From Tolypeutes matacus (Eukaryota > Chordata > Mammalia > Cingulata > Chlamyphoridae), in contig JAKSZT010053764.1 in NCBI GenBank assembly GCA_026826555.1, forward strand, positions 37,863,520-37,927,519: a stretch of 64,000 nt of DNA, in the 5' to 3' direction. Each line of letters starts with the position of its first letter. Within the stretch, counting starts at the first letter, position 1. The notes beneath the pieces are model-generated. The model had not been told where the DNA came from and made no database searches. It saw only the letters and a list, made by a program, of their open reading frames with translations. Shown one piece after another: positions 33,886 through 53,784 of the stretch. A program made the position numbers and the translations under genes.

Positions 33886-34600
33886 TCTGTCCTATCCCTT
33901 TGGGACTGGGAAACGACGCTTGCGACTGGTCAAATTCTCTTCCCCCAGTGTGCAGAGTCACACACCCTTCGTAGGCCGGGCAAATTCCAAGGTCCCTCTG
34001 AGCCTCGCCCTCCCGCAACCCCGTGGGGCCCGTCGCCCTAAAAAAAGTCCCGCGCTCGGAGGCAATGCACCGGATGACACAGCGTGGCGGCAAACACGAA
34101 AAGGGAAGGCCGAGTGCCAGTACAGAGCCCCGAGGCACTTCCGGGAGCGCGACCCCGCCCACTCACGTCCCGGTCCAGTTCCGGTTACGAAGGTCCCCTC
34201 CGGATTTACCCACCCCGCGACGCGCGCCGCCGCCATTTTGTTTCTGCTCCCACTATCTCAGCCCCGCCCTCGGTAGGGGGCAGAAGCAAACTGCGGTTTG
34301 CTACAGTGACCCGGCCTACGGCCCCTCCAGCCGGTGCACCTCGTTGCCTTCATCCGGTTCCTGCTCGCTCCTTTCGCTGGAAGGAGAGGCCTGAGCGAGA
34401 CGCCCTCCAGCTTCTGAGTCTGCTGTTGGTCTCAGTGCGGGGGGCCACACCACCCCCAGTCTGCAACCCGGGATGGCGGTTCTTGGGCAAGGCAATCGCA
34501 AGCCCAAGCCCACCCTTTTCCTCTGCTCAGTTCCTGGCCCAGTTGGAGACCTGTGAACGTTTAGGGTTAGTTGGAACTTTGGGAGAATTGGATGAGGAAG
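33430..34600 (-). promoter_or_regulatory. QNG1: QNG1 CpG-island promoter
   Basis: CpG density is high from about 33.43 to 34.56 kb, covering coding exon 1 and the upstream region, with no TATA box. On the minus strand CAAAATGGCGGC, a YY1-type element (34240-34229), sits about 350 bp upstream of the start codon. YY1 elements in this orientation usually lie just downstream of the transcription start, which would place it near 34.24-34.26 kb. Confidence 0.7.
34229..34240 (-). promoter_or_regulatory. YY1-type initiator-proximal motif
   Basis: The minus strand reads CAAAATGGCGGC, matching the AANATGGCGGC consensus. Its ATG (34236) also opens a 92-codon upstream frame that ends at 33958 before the QNG1 start. 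Confidence 0.6.
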
Positions 34601-35543
34601 TGTATTGAATTGTTAAATTAATTGCATGTGCCTGGAATTGTGCTTAAGCACTGAATCTCATTTTGTCCCAATTTCGGAAGTGTAGCCCGGTAGTTCAATT
34701 GATTAGCCCCAGATCACAGCAAGTGAGTGGGCTGAGATTAGAGCCTTTGATCATCTGTTTCCAAATCAGGAGCTCTTTCTAGGAGCCAGGCTTACCAGTG
34801 CGATTTGGTCGTCAAGTAATGACCCAATGAGGAGAGATTCATAGAGGAAATACTTTTTTTAATAGGAGGAAAGAGGTACAGGACTAAATTTAGTCATGAT
34901 CACAATTTGTCCATCAACTTTTAATATAAAGGCATGTATTTTTTTTTCTCTCCATTGGAGATTAAATCTCCATGGATAATATAAAATGCTCACACCTTTG
35001 GAATCATCTGTTAAAAAATAATCATCCGTAGTCAGCTCTAGTCATCAACAGCAAAAGCTCCATCCTTGGGCTTTTTGGAGGATTTGGAACTTTTAAACTT
35101 GACATCTGTGTCCCTAGAGAAGCAGAACATCTTCACCCCTCCAGTTTCTTCACTTTAGTAATAAAAAAGAACTTTAAGGACTACACTATGATTGACTTTT
35201 CCAGGAAAGGTCACTACTACATTAATACAGTTGTTGAATAAATGTAAATCTGTTGGCTTGAGATTTTTCCTTTTGAGCCCAGGAGTTCTAAGTTTTGGGA
35301 ATCAGAGAAATTGATTAGCAAAAAAGCCTAGCAATCAACAAAAGAACCCTGGGTGTTAAGTAATGTAGGCCATTTCATCCTCTCATTGAAACTTTTGACA
35401 GAAAAAAATCAACTTGAGTTCCTATTATGTATTGAGTTAGACACTAGGAAGTATATTTAAAAAGTATAAAACATGCTTTCCTCTCTCAAGGAACTTGTGG
35501 TTGAGATGAAGCATAAACTTTTCTTTCTTTTAAGTATGTGTAC
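34601..35543. other. Intergenic sequence between QNG1 and HNRNPK
   Basis: No exon or RNA signal. A MIR-like fragment may be present near 34690-34790 (GATCACAGCAAGTGAGTGGG), too short to call. Confidence 0.5.
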
Positions 35544-35558
35544 AAGATCCTGGAAATA

Positions 35559-35763
35559 GGGAAGCGGCTGTGGCTCGATCAGTAGGGCTCCCGTTTACCA
35601 TATGGGAGGCCCCGGGTTCGGTTCCCGGGGCCTCCTGGTGAAGGCAAGCCCGCCCGCACGGTGTGGTTAGCTGACCCAGTGAGCACAAGCAGCAAGGGGG
35701 GGATAAATGAATAAATAAATAAAAATAAAAAATAAAAACATAATCTTTAAAAAAAAAAAAAAA
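35559..35763 (+). mobile_element. DAS-type tRNA SINE
   Basis: A nearly consensus copy (B box GGTTCGGTTCCCG, AAGCAGCAAGGGGGGGATAA) with the perfect duplication AAGATCCTGGAAATA (35544-35558 and 35764-35778). Confidence 0.95.
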
Positions 35764-35929
35764 AAGATCCTGGAAATACATAAGTGAATTCTCTATATAC
35801 CCAACATCCATTCCCTTCTTCTTCCTTTCCAACAGAACCCTAATGTTGTTCAGGAATCCCTTTCTTACCCACAGTCTATGTAGTTCAGTATCATTAGCTC
35901 AGGAGGGTGGTGGGTATTGGTTTAAGAGT

Positions 35930-36300
35930 AAGATACCCTCTTGCTAGGGACTGCATTAGAATCATGCATATCCCCCAAAGCTCCCCAAAGGGTTGCAAGG
36001 ATAGTTTTCCAGGATGCCTTCAGGAAAATTTTTCCTTAATATTCCAGAACTTCCAGAAGTGACTTGTGTGTCTTCTGGACCTGGCTGAACTTGGATGTGA
36101 AGATTGGAATTGCTGTAGTCATTTTGATGGCCATCACATGCAAAAGAATAGCAGAGAAATGGACCTGCAATAATGGGATTACATCAACACTAACGTCTGC
36201 CCTACTTTTGGATCTTCAGTTATGTGAGTTAATAAATTTCCTTATTGTTTAAAGCAGTTTTGAGTTGGATTTTCTGTGACTTTCTATGAAAGCATCTTGT
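35930..36300 (+). mobile_element. Old LTR-like repeat
   Basis: The right part GAGTTAATAAATTTCCTTAT ... AGCAGTTTTGAGTTGGATTT ... TTTCTGTGACTT resembles the 3' end of an old mammalian LTR. The left end is unclear. Confidence 0.4.
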
Positions 36301-37078
36301 CTCCAACAGGGAGCAAATTCAAACATGGTGTCTGACATCTTGGGTGGGAAGGAGACAATCACATATCTGGGTAGGATTGTCCTTCAAGCAATGGAAAACC
36401 AGACTATAGTGACTCAGACAAAAAGGGGACTGCTTTTCTGTTATAAGAAGTCCAGAATTAAGTACTCCAGGGCTATAGCGCAGCTATTTGAGGATGTCAG
36501 CAAGGAACTAGACTCCTTGCTTTCTCCCTCACCATCCCTAGCATGTGGCTTTTGTTTTTATGGCTATAAGATGGCTCTACACCTATAAGCATTGTGTTCA
36601 CAGAAAGAAGGATGAATGTAAAGGGGGCAAAGGGCCAAAGGAACATGCCAGCTGAGTATGTTTCTTTTGAAAACCTTTACCAGAAGCTGTACCCCATAGG
36701 CATAGAGATCATATGAGATCATCATGATCTTGAAGAGAAGATCATGATTTAGAAGTCATCATGAAGATCATCATGACCTCTAAATAGTCCCTAATCTTGC
36801 ATTTTAAAGGTTAAGAAAGGAGGGATGCATCATCAATGATGTTATATCCCCATCACTTTTTTCCCTCCTGAACAGTTTCCAGGTTAGAGTATTCGAGTCA
36901 TAAAGAGAGCCATCATTCTAAATATCTAAATTAAATAGTCAAGCACTTGGCAACAGTTATTGCTACATTGGCTATTTTCTGTCATGATAGGATATGGCAG
37001 ACACTTAAAGAAATAGAGGGTTAAGAGGTATTTTTGAAGAAAAAGTCGCAAAAGTTGGCCACAGCAATGGTTGGTCAA
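36301..37078. other. Intergenic sequence with a small perfect hairpin
   Basis: An open frame at 36286-36588 has no recognised domain. The region holds GATCATCATGA-rich sequence, including the hairpin at 36721-36748. Confidence 0.45.
36721..36748. repeat. Perfect 11-bp inverted repeat
   Basis: ATCATGATCTT and AAGATCATGAT flank the 6-base loop GAAGAG. Further ATCATGA copies follow to 36778. No terminator or RNA gene context is apparent. Confidence 0.9.
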
Positions 37079-37093
37079 TAGACGTTGTTAGAG

Positions 37094-37465
37094 GGAAGCA
37101 GAGGTGGCTCAAGCAGTTGGGTGCCTGCCTACCACATGGGAGGTCCTGGGTTCAGTTCCCGATGCCTCCTAAGGAAGACGAGCAAGACAGCAAGCTGATG
37201 TGACTGGCTGGCACAGTGAGCTGACGCAACAAGATGACGCAACGAAGAGACACAACGAGGTAACACAATGAGAGACACAACAAGCAGGAACAGAGTTGGC
37301 TTAAGCCATTGGGCACCTCCCTCCCATATGGGAGGTCCTGGGTTCAGTTCCCAGTGCCTCCTAAAAGAAAAACGATGAGCACACAACGAACAGACACAGA
37401 GAGCAGAAAGCAAGTACAAACAATGATGCAGGGGAGAAATAAATAAAATAAATCTTTCAAAAAAA
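37094..37465 (+). mobile_element. Dimeric tRNA SINE
   Basis: Two tRNA-like units (GGTGGCTCAAGCAGTTGGG near 37105 and TTGGCTTAAGCCATTGGG near 37296), each with GGTTCAGTTCC(C), are separated by a GACGCAACAAGATGACGCAA-type body. The duplication TAG(A/G)C(G/A)TTGTTAGAG lies at 37079-37093 and 37466-37480. Confidence 0.92.
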
Positions 37466-37691
37466 TAGGCATTGTTAGAGAAGAGGCTGTAGTTTCTCAG
37501 ATCTGCAGAAAGAGTTCAGGAGGGATTTATGTATGATTTCAAGGAATTTGTTCACATGATTGTAGGGGCTGGCGAGTCTAAAAACTGACAGACAGGATAG
37601 AAACTCTTGAGCAAGAGCTGATGCTGCAGTCTAGAGGCAGAATTTCTTCTTCCTCAGGGTAACCTCAGTTTTGCTCTTAAAGCCTTCCAAC

Positions 37692-37832
37692 TGGGAAGCG
37701 GATGTGGCTCAAGTGACCACATGGGAGGTCCCAGGTTCGGTTCCTGGTGTCTCCTAAAGAAGACAAGCAAGACAGCAAGCTGACGCAACAGCAGCGAGTT
37801 GATGCGACAAGATGTCCCAAGAGACATTAGGA
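37692..37832 (+). mobile_element. DAS-type tRNA SINE, truncated
   Basis: The head GGGAAGCGGATGTGGCTCAA and B box GGTTCGGTTCCTG are present, but the segment between A and B boxes is shortened (AAGTGACCACATGGG) and the 3' tail is missing after GATGTCCCAAGAGACA. Confidence 0.85.
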
Positions 37833-38531
37833 AAGTTGGGGAACCAGATTCATAAAGGACAGAAATCAGGTAGTTCTAGAGAGTATTGAGAGCAGAAACT
37901 GCATGAAGGTCTCTTCTACTAGAGCTGCTGAATAAACTAACTGTAATCATTACAACTGGCATCATTCTGCTCAAGATTCAAATCCCAGGAGTCTGGTTGG
38001 CCAAGCCTAGGTCAAATGCCTTTAAGGGCAGGGATTTCTGTCTCATCAGGTCTACATACAATGGGGAGAAAAACTACAAAAGGAAAACTGGGTACTATTA
38101 GGAAGGGGAAACTGATGCTGTGTCGTTAAAAAAAAAAAAAAAAAGCCCATTAAAATTCACCTCTTTGGCTGATTAATGTCCAAACACACTTTTATTCGCA
38201 TGTATGTTTTGAAAAATACTCATGCCTAACACAATGCAGTTGTTCCTCATAAAATAATAAATTCTCCAGAGGGAAATAACCCTTCTTGTGAGGGAAATAA
38301 CCCAAAATCTCATGTTATTGCATCAGAGATCTCTGGGTGATGAACATTTCTGCTCTTGCTCCATCTCAACTGTCTTAGATCAAGTCCCTAGATGCATAGC
38401 TGAGCCAGGGATTCTTGTTCAAGTAATTTAGTGGGGGAGTGCTCTCAGGTGAAGGAGAATGAGGCCACTAGGAGGAGCAAGGGAAAAATAGTCAAGCCAT
38501 GATGTACTCTCAGCTGAAGACATGTCAGCTT
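37833..38531. other. Intergenic sequence, nothing recognised
   Basis: AT-balanced unique sequence with a poly(A) run near 38130. No exon or RNA seen. Confidence 0.45.
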
Positions 38532-38718
38532 TTTTTTTTTTTTTTTTAAGATTTTATTTATTTATTCATTTATCCCCCCCTTGCTGCTTGTGCTCGCTGG
38601 GTCAGCTAACCCACGCCGTGCGGGTGGGCTTGCCTTCACCAGGAGGCCCCGGGAACCGGGCCCGGGGCCTCCCATATGGTAAACGGGAGCCCTACTGATT
38701 GAGCCACAGCCGCTTCCA
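38532..38718 (-). mobile_element. DAS-type tRNA SINE
   Basis: A full minus-strand copy with reversed B box CGGGAACCGGGCC and a long poly(T) at the left. The duplication ATGTCAGCTT lies at 38522-38531 and 38719-38728. Confidence 0.94.
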
Positions 38719-39010
38719 ATGTCAGCTTGATTCTATGAAGAGTTCTGGAGTACTGTACGCAGAAATTTTGCCACTTTGAGACAGGTATGAATAAGAAAAA
38801 AAGGTACAAGTGGGATCACCTCCACAAAGAATTTATGGTTTCATAGCATTAATCTTATCTCCCTTGCTGCTATGGAGATTTCCAGGGCTCCCCAATTCCC
38901 ATATACCCTCTTTAACTGAGTTCAACTTTCCCATTTCCATTGATGGCAGGAAAATCATGTAAACTTGCCAGGTAAAAGTAAGTTTGTCTTCCAGGGTTGT
39001 TGTTTTTTTT

Positions 39011-39470
39011 GCAGTTATTTTATAATTTCATTTGATGATCATCTTTCAGTGTTCATCCACATTGAGTACAGGTTTTTTTTTTCTTTTCATTTTTAAAATT
39101 ATTTTTGAGTAGAGGTTTTTGAAAGTGGTGATGAGTACACAGGTAACCAATGTACTTGTTTGGTGAACTTTTATATGTTTTCTAGACAATCCAACATGGA
39201 TATGGTATGGTATTCCTTATTCCTTTGGCCCAGTCAGCTTTGTTGAGCCTGATGTCAATGTGCACATCTGGCATTCCCATCTACTTCACGGCAAATTTCC
39301 AGATCTCTTTGAGTACCTGAGGGGCATGCTTCTACAAGCCCACTCCATGGCCGTACTTGTGAAGGTTGATGGTTGGTATCCCCTGATGACCGCCTCGATG
39401 ATGGCAGAACAGCCCTTCTCACCACCCTTCTTTGCAGGAACCATTCTGCCTGGACCAAGTTGGTAAGGAA
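39011..39470 (-). pseudogene. RPL31: RPL31 processed pseudogene
   Basis: Read on the minus strand, a 5' UTR-like CTTACCAACTTGG precedes an ATG at 39444. The reading MVPAKKGGEKGCSAIIEAVI then matches eL31 with a short deletion. A frameshift follows, then EIWKFAVK-like and [17 protein letters not shown] segments, and finally the C-terminal TVNVDE-like end and an A-rich tail (poly(T) at 39002-39010 on the plus strand). There are no introns. A 42-bp A-rich insertion at about 39073-39114 splits the C-terminal part. It is dead as a ribosomal protein gene. Confidence 0.9.
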
Positions 39471-39743
39471 AAGTGTGAGAGATTATCTCTTCCAGTTTTA
39501 AATAGTCTTTAAATAAGGGAATATTCAGTTCATTTAAAGGTCAAACTCCTTATTAGGGCTATTTGTTTTAAAGTTTTCTCTTTTACCTCCACCTTCCCAA
39601 GATAATCTTCTGGATGCAAAGGAGACTTAAGTGTTCTCCTGGTATGGAGGAAACAGCCTTTGGTGACCAAGCTGTCTGACCTCTAGCTGAGTAATTTTTC
39701 TGCGTGGTGTCTCAAGTTTGACCTCTGCTCTACCCTCCCCACC

Positions 39744-40267
39744 TGTAGCCATTTGATGTAATTATGAATTCCAAAAATATAATTGGATCATGCTAGTAAA
39801 CTGATCTGTTAATCTGGGCATGATTAGGTTATGATTAGGGCATTGACTGGGCCATGTCAGTAAGGTGTTGAGCCCCAACCCCTTGGTGGGTGGTGGAATC
39901 GAATATAAAAGGCAAGGCAAAGGACAGAAGGAGCAGTTTTTGAGAAGCAGTTTTGATGTTGGTGAGAAGGCCCCAGAAGAGAAGTGAGCCATTCGCCTGA
40001 TAGTCTACAGCTGACCTTGTGGAGGAACCAGAGGAGCTAAGCCCAGAGAGAAATGCAGTCCCGGAAAGAGAGGAACCCAAGAAGCCTGAACCCTGGCAAA
40101 CGTCGGTAGCTGTCTTGCTCTAACACGTGGCAATGGACTTTGGTGGGGGAAGAAACTTATGCTTTATGGCTTGGTAACTGTGGACTTCTACCCCAAATAA
40201 ATACCCTTTATAAAGACCAACCCATTTCTGGCATTTGGCATTAGCACCCCTTTGGCTGACTAATACA
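39744..40267 (+). mobile_element. Solo LTR, MaLR-like
   Basis: The 524-bp element starts TGTAGCCATTTGATG and ends GGCTGACTAATACA (TG...CA). The perfect 5-bp duplication CCACC is at 39739-39743 and 40268-40272. It carries GAATATAAAAGGC (TATA-like, near 39901) and CCCCAAATAAATACCC (polyadenylation signal, near 40192). Same family as the LTR at 23949. No internal retroviral sequence. Confidence 0.9.
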
Positions 40268-40272
40268 CCACC

Positions 40273-42515
40273 ATTAGCTATCGCTGAATGATTGAAGTTA
40301 GTACTGGTGGTCTTTCTTGACTAACTTGATCCCACCTTGGCTTTCACTGGTATTAGATTGAGACTCTGCCATGTCCTCCATCTGTTCCTGACTATACTGT
40401 ACCTTTTAACTTTGGCTATGCAGTATCCATGCTTTCACCATGGTGACCCCATGGCAAACGCCTAGCTCTCAACTGGTGTCCCTCTTATATGTGAGTCAAA
40501 GGAAGTTCTATGGTGTGTGTGTGTGAGCTCTTAGATGCTGTCAAAACCGCTGTCTCTATTTCTCCTGTGCTAGACTACCCCCATGTGGCCATAGAGTCAC
40601 TTTGCAGAGATTTTCTCCCAGGGCTTCTAAAGGGTTTGGGGATCCTTTGCTTTTGGCTTTCTCCTCAACCTATCTGGGGTTCTTGCTCTCTCACTACGCA
40701 TACCCCATTTGCCCTGCCCCAGGTTGAACTCTAGGGAGGTCTCTAAGGAACCCAGCTGGGCTCTTTACCCTACTGTAGTTCTCTCCCGATCTATTAACAG
40801 GACTTTTCCTCCCCATTTGGTCTGATAAGAAGCTAAGTCATATATATGCTTTTTCTTCCCTACCCTACAGACCTCTTTTTTCTCTCCCATGAAGCCTGGA
40901 TTTAACGGTAGAAAGGCTTCAGGGGGAGAAGGGGGTAAAAAGGTATGCGCAAGAGGGAAAAATGTTTCAGAAAGGATTTTGAAAAAGTGTGAAATTTAGG
41001 CGACTATAACTTTCTTCTCTCCCACAACTACAGGTGTGGGGGTTAGGCGATGGAGATGCGGGATTGGGGGAGTAAAGAGAGGCGAAAGCTGTTAGGGGAG
41101 GACAAGAAATCTTTATCGGTTCTGGACATGAGGCTAGGTTCGAGGATATAAAATAGCCCACATGCCAGTTTGCAATTCTTTTGCTAGTACTAGTTACTCA
41201 GTATACGAATAGCAGAAACTTCCCCCTACGAAACATTTGCAGTTTAGATTTTCCAATATATATTTGCACATACAACCACCTACCTGGAACTCAGATTAGT
41301 TCCACACTTTAAATATAGACACCAGGCTTTTTGTCACCCAGGTATTGCCTTCGCTCTTTTCTCAGGCCAGATTTCTTCCTGGACTGGGAGGGAGGAGGCC
41401 TGGCATGGTACTTGATAATCATCCATGTACATAAGATCCAACTATGTCTTTTTCTTCCTCTAAGAGCAATAGACACAGCATTTTGAGTCCCTACCACCTG
41501 GGTCAAGAAACGGGTTTTCCTATTTCACTTGAGGAGGGAGTGTTTGTTTCAAATGACATGCTGTAATGTGTGTGCATGCATTTATCTATGTACGTGTATT
41601 TATTTTTGGTTTCTTTCCTAAACATTTCACAGCACCATATAGCTCCTTTTCACAAAAGCTTGCATATTACATTGTGTAATTATTGGATTCTCTCCAAGTA
41701 GTTTACTCATTCATGACATCCTAAGGGCCTAGCACTGTGCCTGGCATGTCTCAGTAACTAAACATTTGATAGTTAATAAAAACCTATGTAAACATATTTG
41801 TGGTTTTTTTACTACACATTGCTATTAGAATGATCCTCAAGCTATGTGTTAGTGGTGGTGGTAGGGGGAGGCCTGGTGAATTGGTATTAAATGGGCAGAT
41901 CCCTACCCTCTTCCCTTCACTTAGTAGAACTATTTAAACAGCACCCTTGGTGAATTTTTTTTTTCAGCATGAGAATAGCAGTTTTATTACCAATTGAAAG
42001 AAGCCAACTTGAATGCTATCCCCTTTCTCCTTATCTCGGACCCTTGATTTTTTATCATTGTTATATAATCCATCTGACTGGAAACCATGATTCTCCTCTC
42101 CAAATCTCTTTCACGCTGCGGAGAACTGAGTCAGACCTACTGCAAGCTGCAGTCAACTACCTGGGATGTAGAGACTGATGATTGCAGGCATGAAGTTTAT
42201 TGGGAAGCTCTACCAATGGAGGGAGTCTGAAGAATAGACTTCAGCTCCCCTACCGGCATGGCAGGGGTCTGGAGACTTCAGCCCCCCTTGGTGAATCTGA
42301 TAAAAGTTTGATGTTGCTTTCCATCAGCTTAGCACCACTATCACTTATCAAAGAATTGGTTTCATTTCAAATTCACCAGCAATGGGCAAACCTTGTCAAA
42401 CAATCAGATTCTGCTATGTATTCCAATATGACCAAACATTTAACAACTACTGGCTCAAGTTAATAAAATTCAAGTACTTTATAGTCTCGGGGGTGGGTGG
42501 GAAGGGTTTAAAATA
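40273..42515. other. Intergenic sequence between repeats and HNRNPK 3' end
   Basis: Several short open frames lack any recognised domain. An L2/MIR-like tail (CTAGCACTGTGCCTGGCA) sits near 41728. I see no gene. Confidence 0.5.
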
Positions 42516-42519
42516 AAGA

Positions 42520-44835
42520 CAAAACTATCAAAATATGAATTTAATGAGGGAAAACTTTAAAAATTTTCAATACTGAAAATACTGCAACAGTTTCCAACAC
42601 TTCATCTGGCACTTTTGCAAGACTACAAAGAAAATAGCTAAACTGAAAGCCCTTGTATTGACAGATAGCAGTTGCTTTTTTCAAAATTGGTTTTGAGGTT
42701 ACAAATGCTTATTTTGTCCTTGAGAATTTTCAATGTGATCATTCCCAGCCCCAGTTCAAACACCATTTGTTACCATCAACCAACAGTAGTTGCAATGTAA
42801 AAGGAAACCTCTCCTAAAGTTGGATATCTACCCCTTCAAGCTTGGAGGTGCAAGGTCTGAATTATTTTTAAAAAGGCAAAAATGAAAACACTTCGAATTT
42901 TACCTACTAAATTTACATAATACATTTGACTGACTGCTAAAAGCTTTGTAAGCGTGCCAGTATTCTCCCCTCTGGGACACTTTTTCCAGTTGGAATAACA
43001 AATTCACAAAAAGGTCACTATTGGTAATTCTCTAGGGAAGGGCTCATTTCAGCCTGAGTAGACTTTGCCACCCTAAGCAGCTCCAACTCAACCATACTTA
43101 AAATACCCAAAGGGGAGGCTAAATAGTACCCAGATGGCAAATCAGCCTAACTCCACCTCTGGGGAAACTTTACCACAGGGTAAAGTTTTACTTCACTAGT
43201 TTTAAGTCATGTTGTAACACCATTTTTTTTTTTTTTAATTTTTTTTAATTTTTTAAAGATTTTATTTATTTATTCATTTATCCCCCCCTTGCTGCTTGTG
43301 CTCGCTGGGTCAGCCAACCACGCCATGCGGACGGGCTCGCCTTCACCAGGAGGCCCCGGGAACCGAACCCGGGGCCTCCCATATGGTAAACGGGAGCCCC
43401 ACTGATTGAGCCACAGCCGCTTCCCTGTAACACCATTTTTATTTCACATATTCCAGCAATCAAGAGAACACTGTATCCCCCCTTCCCCAAGGGAGTCTCA
43501 CTTCAACTGTCTTAAAAACTTTTAGGAACCCAACTACTAGAATTTCATTTATAAATGATTTTGAAACACTCCACACCAAAAAATAATTTAAGATTACTGT
43601 ATTTCCTTACAAGAGGAAACTTTACAGTTGTCAATCAACCCTCATTCAAATTGGGCACACATCAAATCTAGGATCATGGGAGTTTTATTTATTTGGAAGT
43701 GAACTTAGTTAACTATCAATACAAATGCCAAAAAACTACACAAAACATCCACAGGAACTTTTCATCTTTGTTTTGAATTGTTCACAAACATTTCCTACAC
43801 AATCCAACATACAACAGAGAAAATGGTACATCTTTTTCTTTCATTTTGCATACAACAGAACAAGAATATATATATATTTTACAAAGTTTAACTAATAAGA
43901 CACTAGCAGGTTGACAGTTGAAGCCTAGATGAGAAATAATCTAATAAAAGTGATCAGAATTTATTCAGTCACTTCCATAACCAAGTATTATTCTGATTAA
44001 TAAAACTTGCTGCCCATCAGGCTTCTTGGTATATATGCTTATACCATTAACTCAATTTGTAGCACTGCTCCCCACCTTGGTTCTTCACAATTAGTAACAG
44101 AAAACTGTTGCAAAGTAGGGGGCAACCATTTACAAAAACAAACAAATAAAAACCCCCAAATTATTATAAGCATGAATATATATGATGAAATATATCTTCC
44201 CAAACCATCAAATCACCAGAACTGAATTTGCCAATGTATTTTGCCTATGTCCAAGAAGAGATGCACTTACATCCAACAGAGGAGCTGAAAATCAAACTTA
44301 GTGTTTAGTTTAGGGGTGGGGTGGAAGAATTTAGCCATTTGAAAAATGGCTATCTTAAAAAGAAAAATGACCACCAAAAATAGGTTCACTAAATTTATTT
44401 TAAAAATCATAAAACGTTTCTTACAAAAGAGCATTACATTCTGCACACTGCTCTGAATAGATGCGAGGGACATGTGGACTATTGTTACTCTTCCTCTCTG
44501 CCCCACCCCCCATATTTCCCAAATGTTACAGTGACCACAAAGCAAGGTGTTCACAATAATTACATGGGGGGGATATCTTTACCACCAACAATGAACAAAA
44601 AATAAAATTCACTCACTCTGCTGCTGTTTCAAAATTTCAATGTTAGTTTTTTTTGCACACCCTTCCCCACCCCCCACCCTGTTTGAAAGGAACTAAAACA
44701 TTACATCTGGTGAACAGCAAAGATTTCACTACACCTCAAATGCAGAACACCTATGAAGCAGAGGAATGTTGGCTTTTTAAACAGAAGCAGATAAAAAAAA
44801 AAAAGATGCAGGACTCCTTCAGTTCTTCACTAGTC
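42520..44835 (-). other. HNRNPK: HNRNPK 3' UTR with several polyadenylation signals
   Basis: The minus-strand sequence after the stop codon is U-rich and looks like one long 3' UTR. AATAAA signals (minus strand) lie at 44399-44394, 43965-43960, 43693-43684 and 43444-43439. A distal ATTAAA at 42545-42540 is followed by GATAGTTTTGTCTTTATTTT, a GU-rich downstream element. A sense DAS SINE (43228-43425) is embedded and adds further AATAAA-bearing tail sequence. Which site is used cannot be told from sequence. Confidence 0.7.
43228..43425 (-). mobile_element. DAS-type tRNA SINE in the HNRNPK 3' UTR, sense orientation
   Basis: A full copy on the minus strand with B box GGTTCGGTTCCCG and the tail GGATAAATGAATAAATAAAT. 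The perfect duplication TGTAACACCATTTTT lies at 43213-43227 and 43426-43440. Confidence 0.95.
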
Positions 44836-53576
<8,741 letters not shown>

Positions 53577-53603
53577 TTTCTTCTGTTAAATGGACAAACC
53601 AAT
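53577..53603 (-). other. HNRNPK: HNRNPK 5' UTR part of the first coding exon
   Basis: After the acceptor TTTTTTAACAG the exon starts ATTGGTTTGTCC and runs 27 nt to the ATG at 53576. Joined to exon 53784-53704 it reads ATAATAACTG|ATTGG, as in the human 5' UTR from memory. Confidence 0.85.
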
Positions 53604-53703
53604 CTGTTAAAAAATAAAAAAAGGTAGTACCCCTGGCTCATGGGAAGTAAGCTGTGCATCTTGCTAAACATTAAAACAAGAAATGACTGCTTCTAGAACG
53701 TAC

Positions 53704-53784
53704 CAGTTATTATATATCCTTGCAGAGCAGAACTGAAGCGTTCTGGGCGGGACCAACAACTGACACCCTAGTGGCTGCTGTAGC
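53704..53784 (-). other. HNRNPK: HNRNPK 5' UTR exon 2
   Basis: An 81-nt noncoding exon between TTTTATAG and GTACGTTC, with the internal text TTGTTGGTCCCGCCCAGAAC and CAAGGATATATAATAACTG. It has no ATG. Confidence 0.85.

Noticed and set aside
33434..34162. A 242-codon open frame on the minus strand over the QNG1 promoter
   Set aside because: It overlaps QNG1 coding exon 1 in another frame, is driven by GC-rich CpG-island composition and resembles no protein.
37105..37440. Repeated GACGCAACAAGATGACGCAA blocks that look like a short array
   Set aside because: They are internal body repeats of a dimeric SINE; no regular spacers, so not a CRISPR-like or satellite array.
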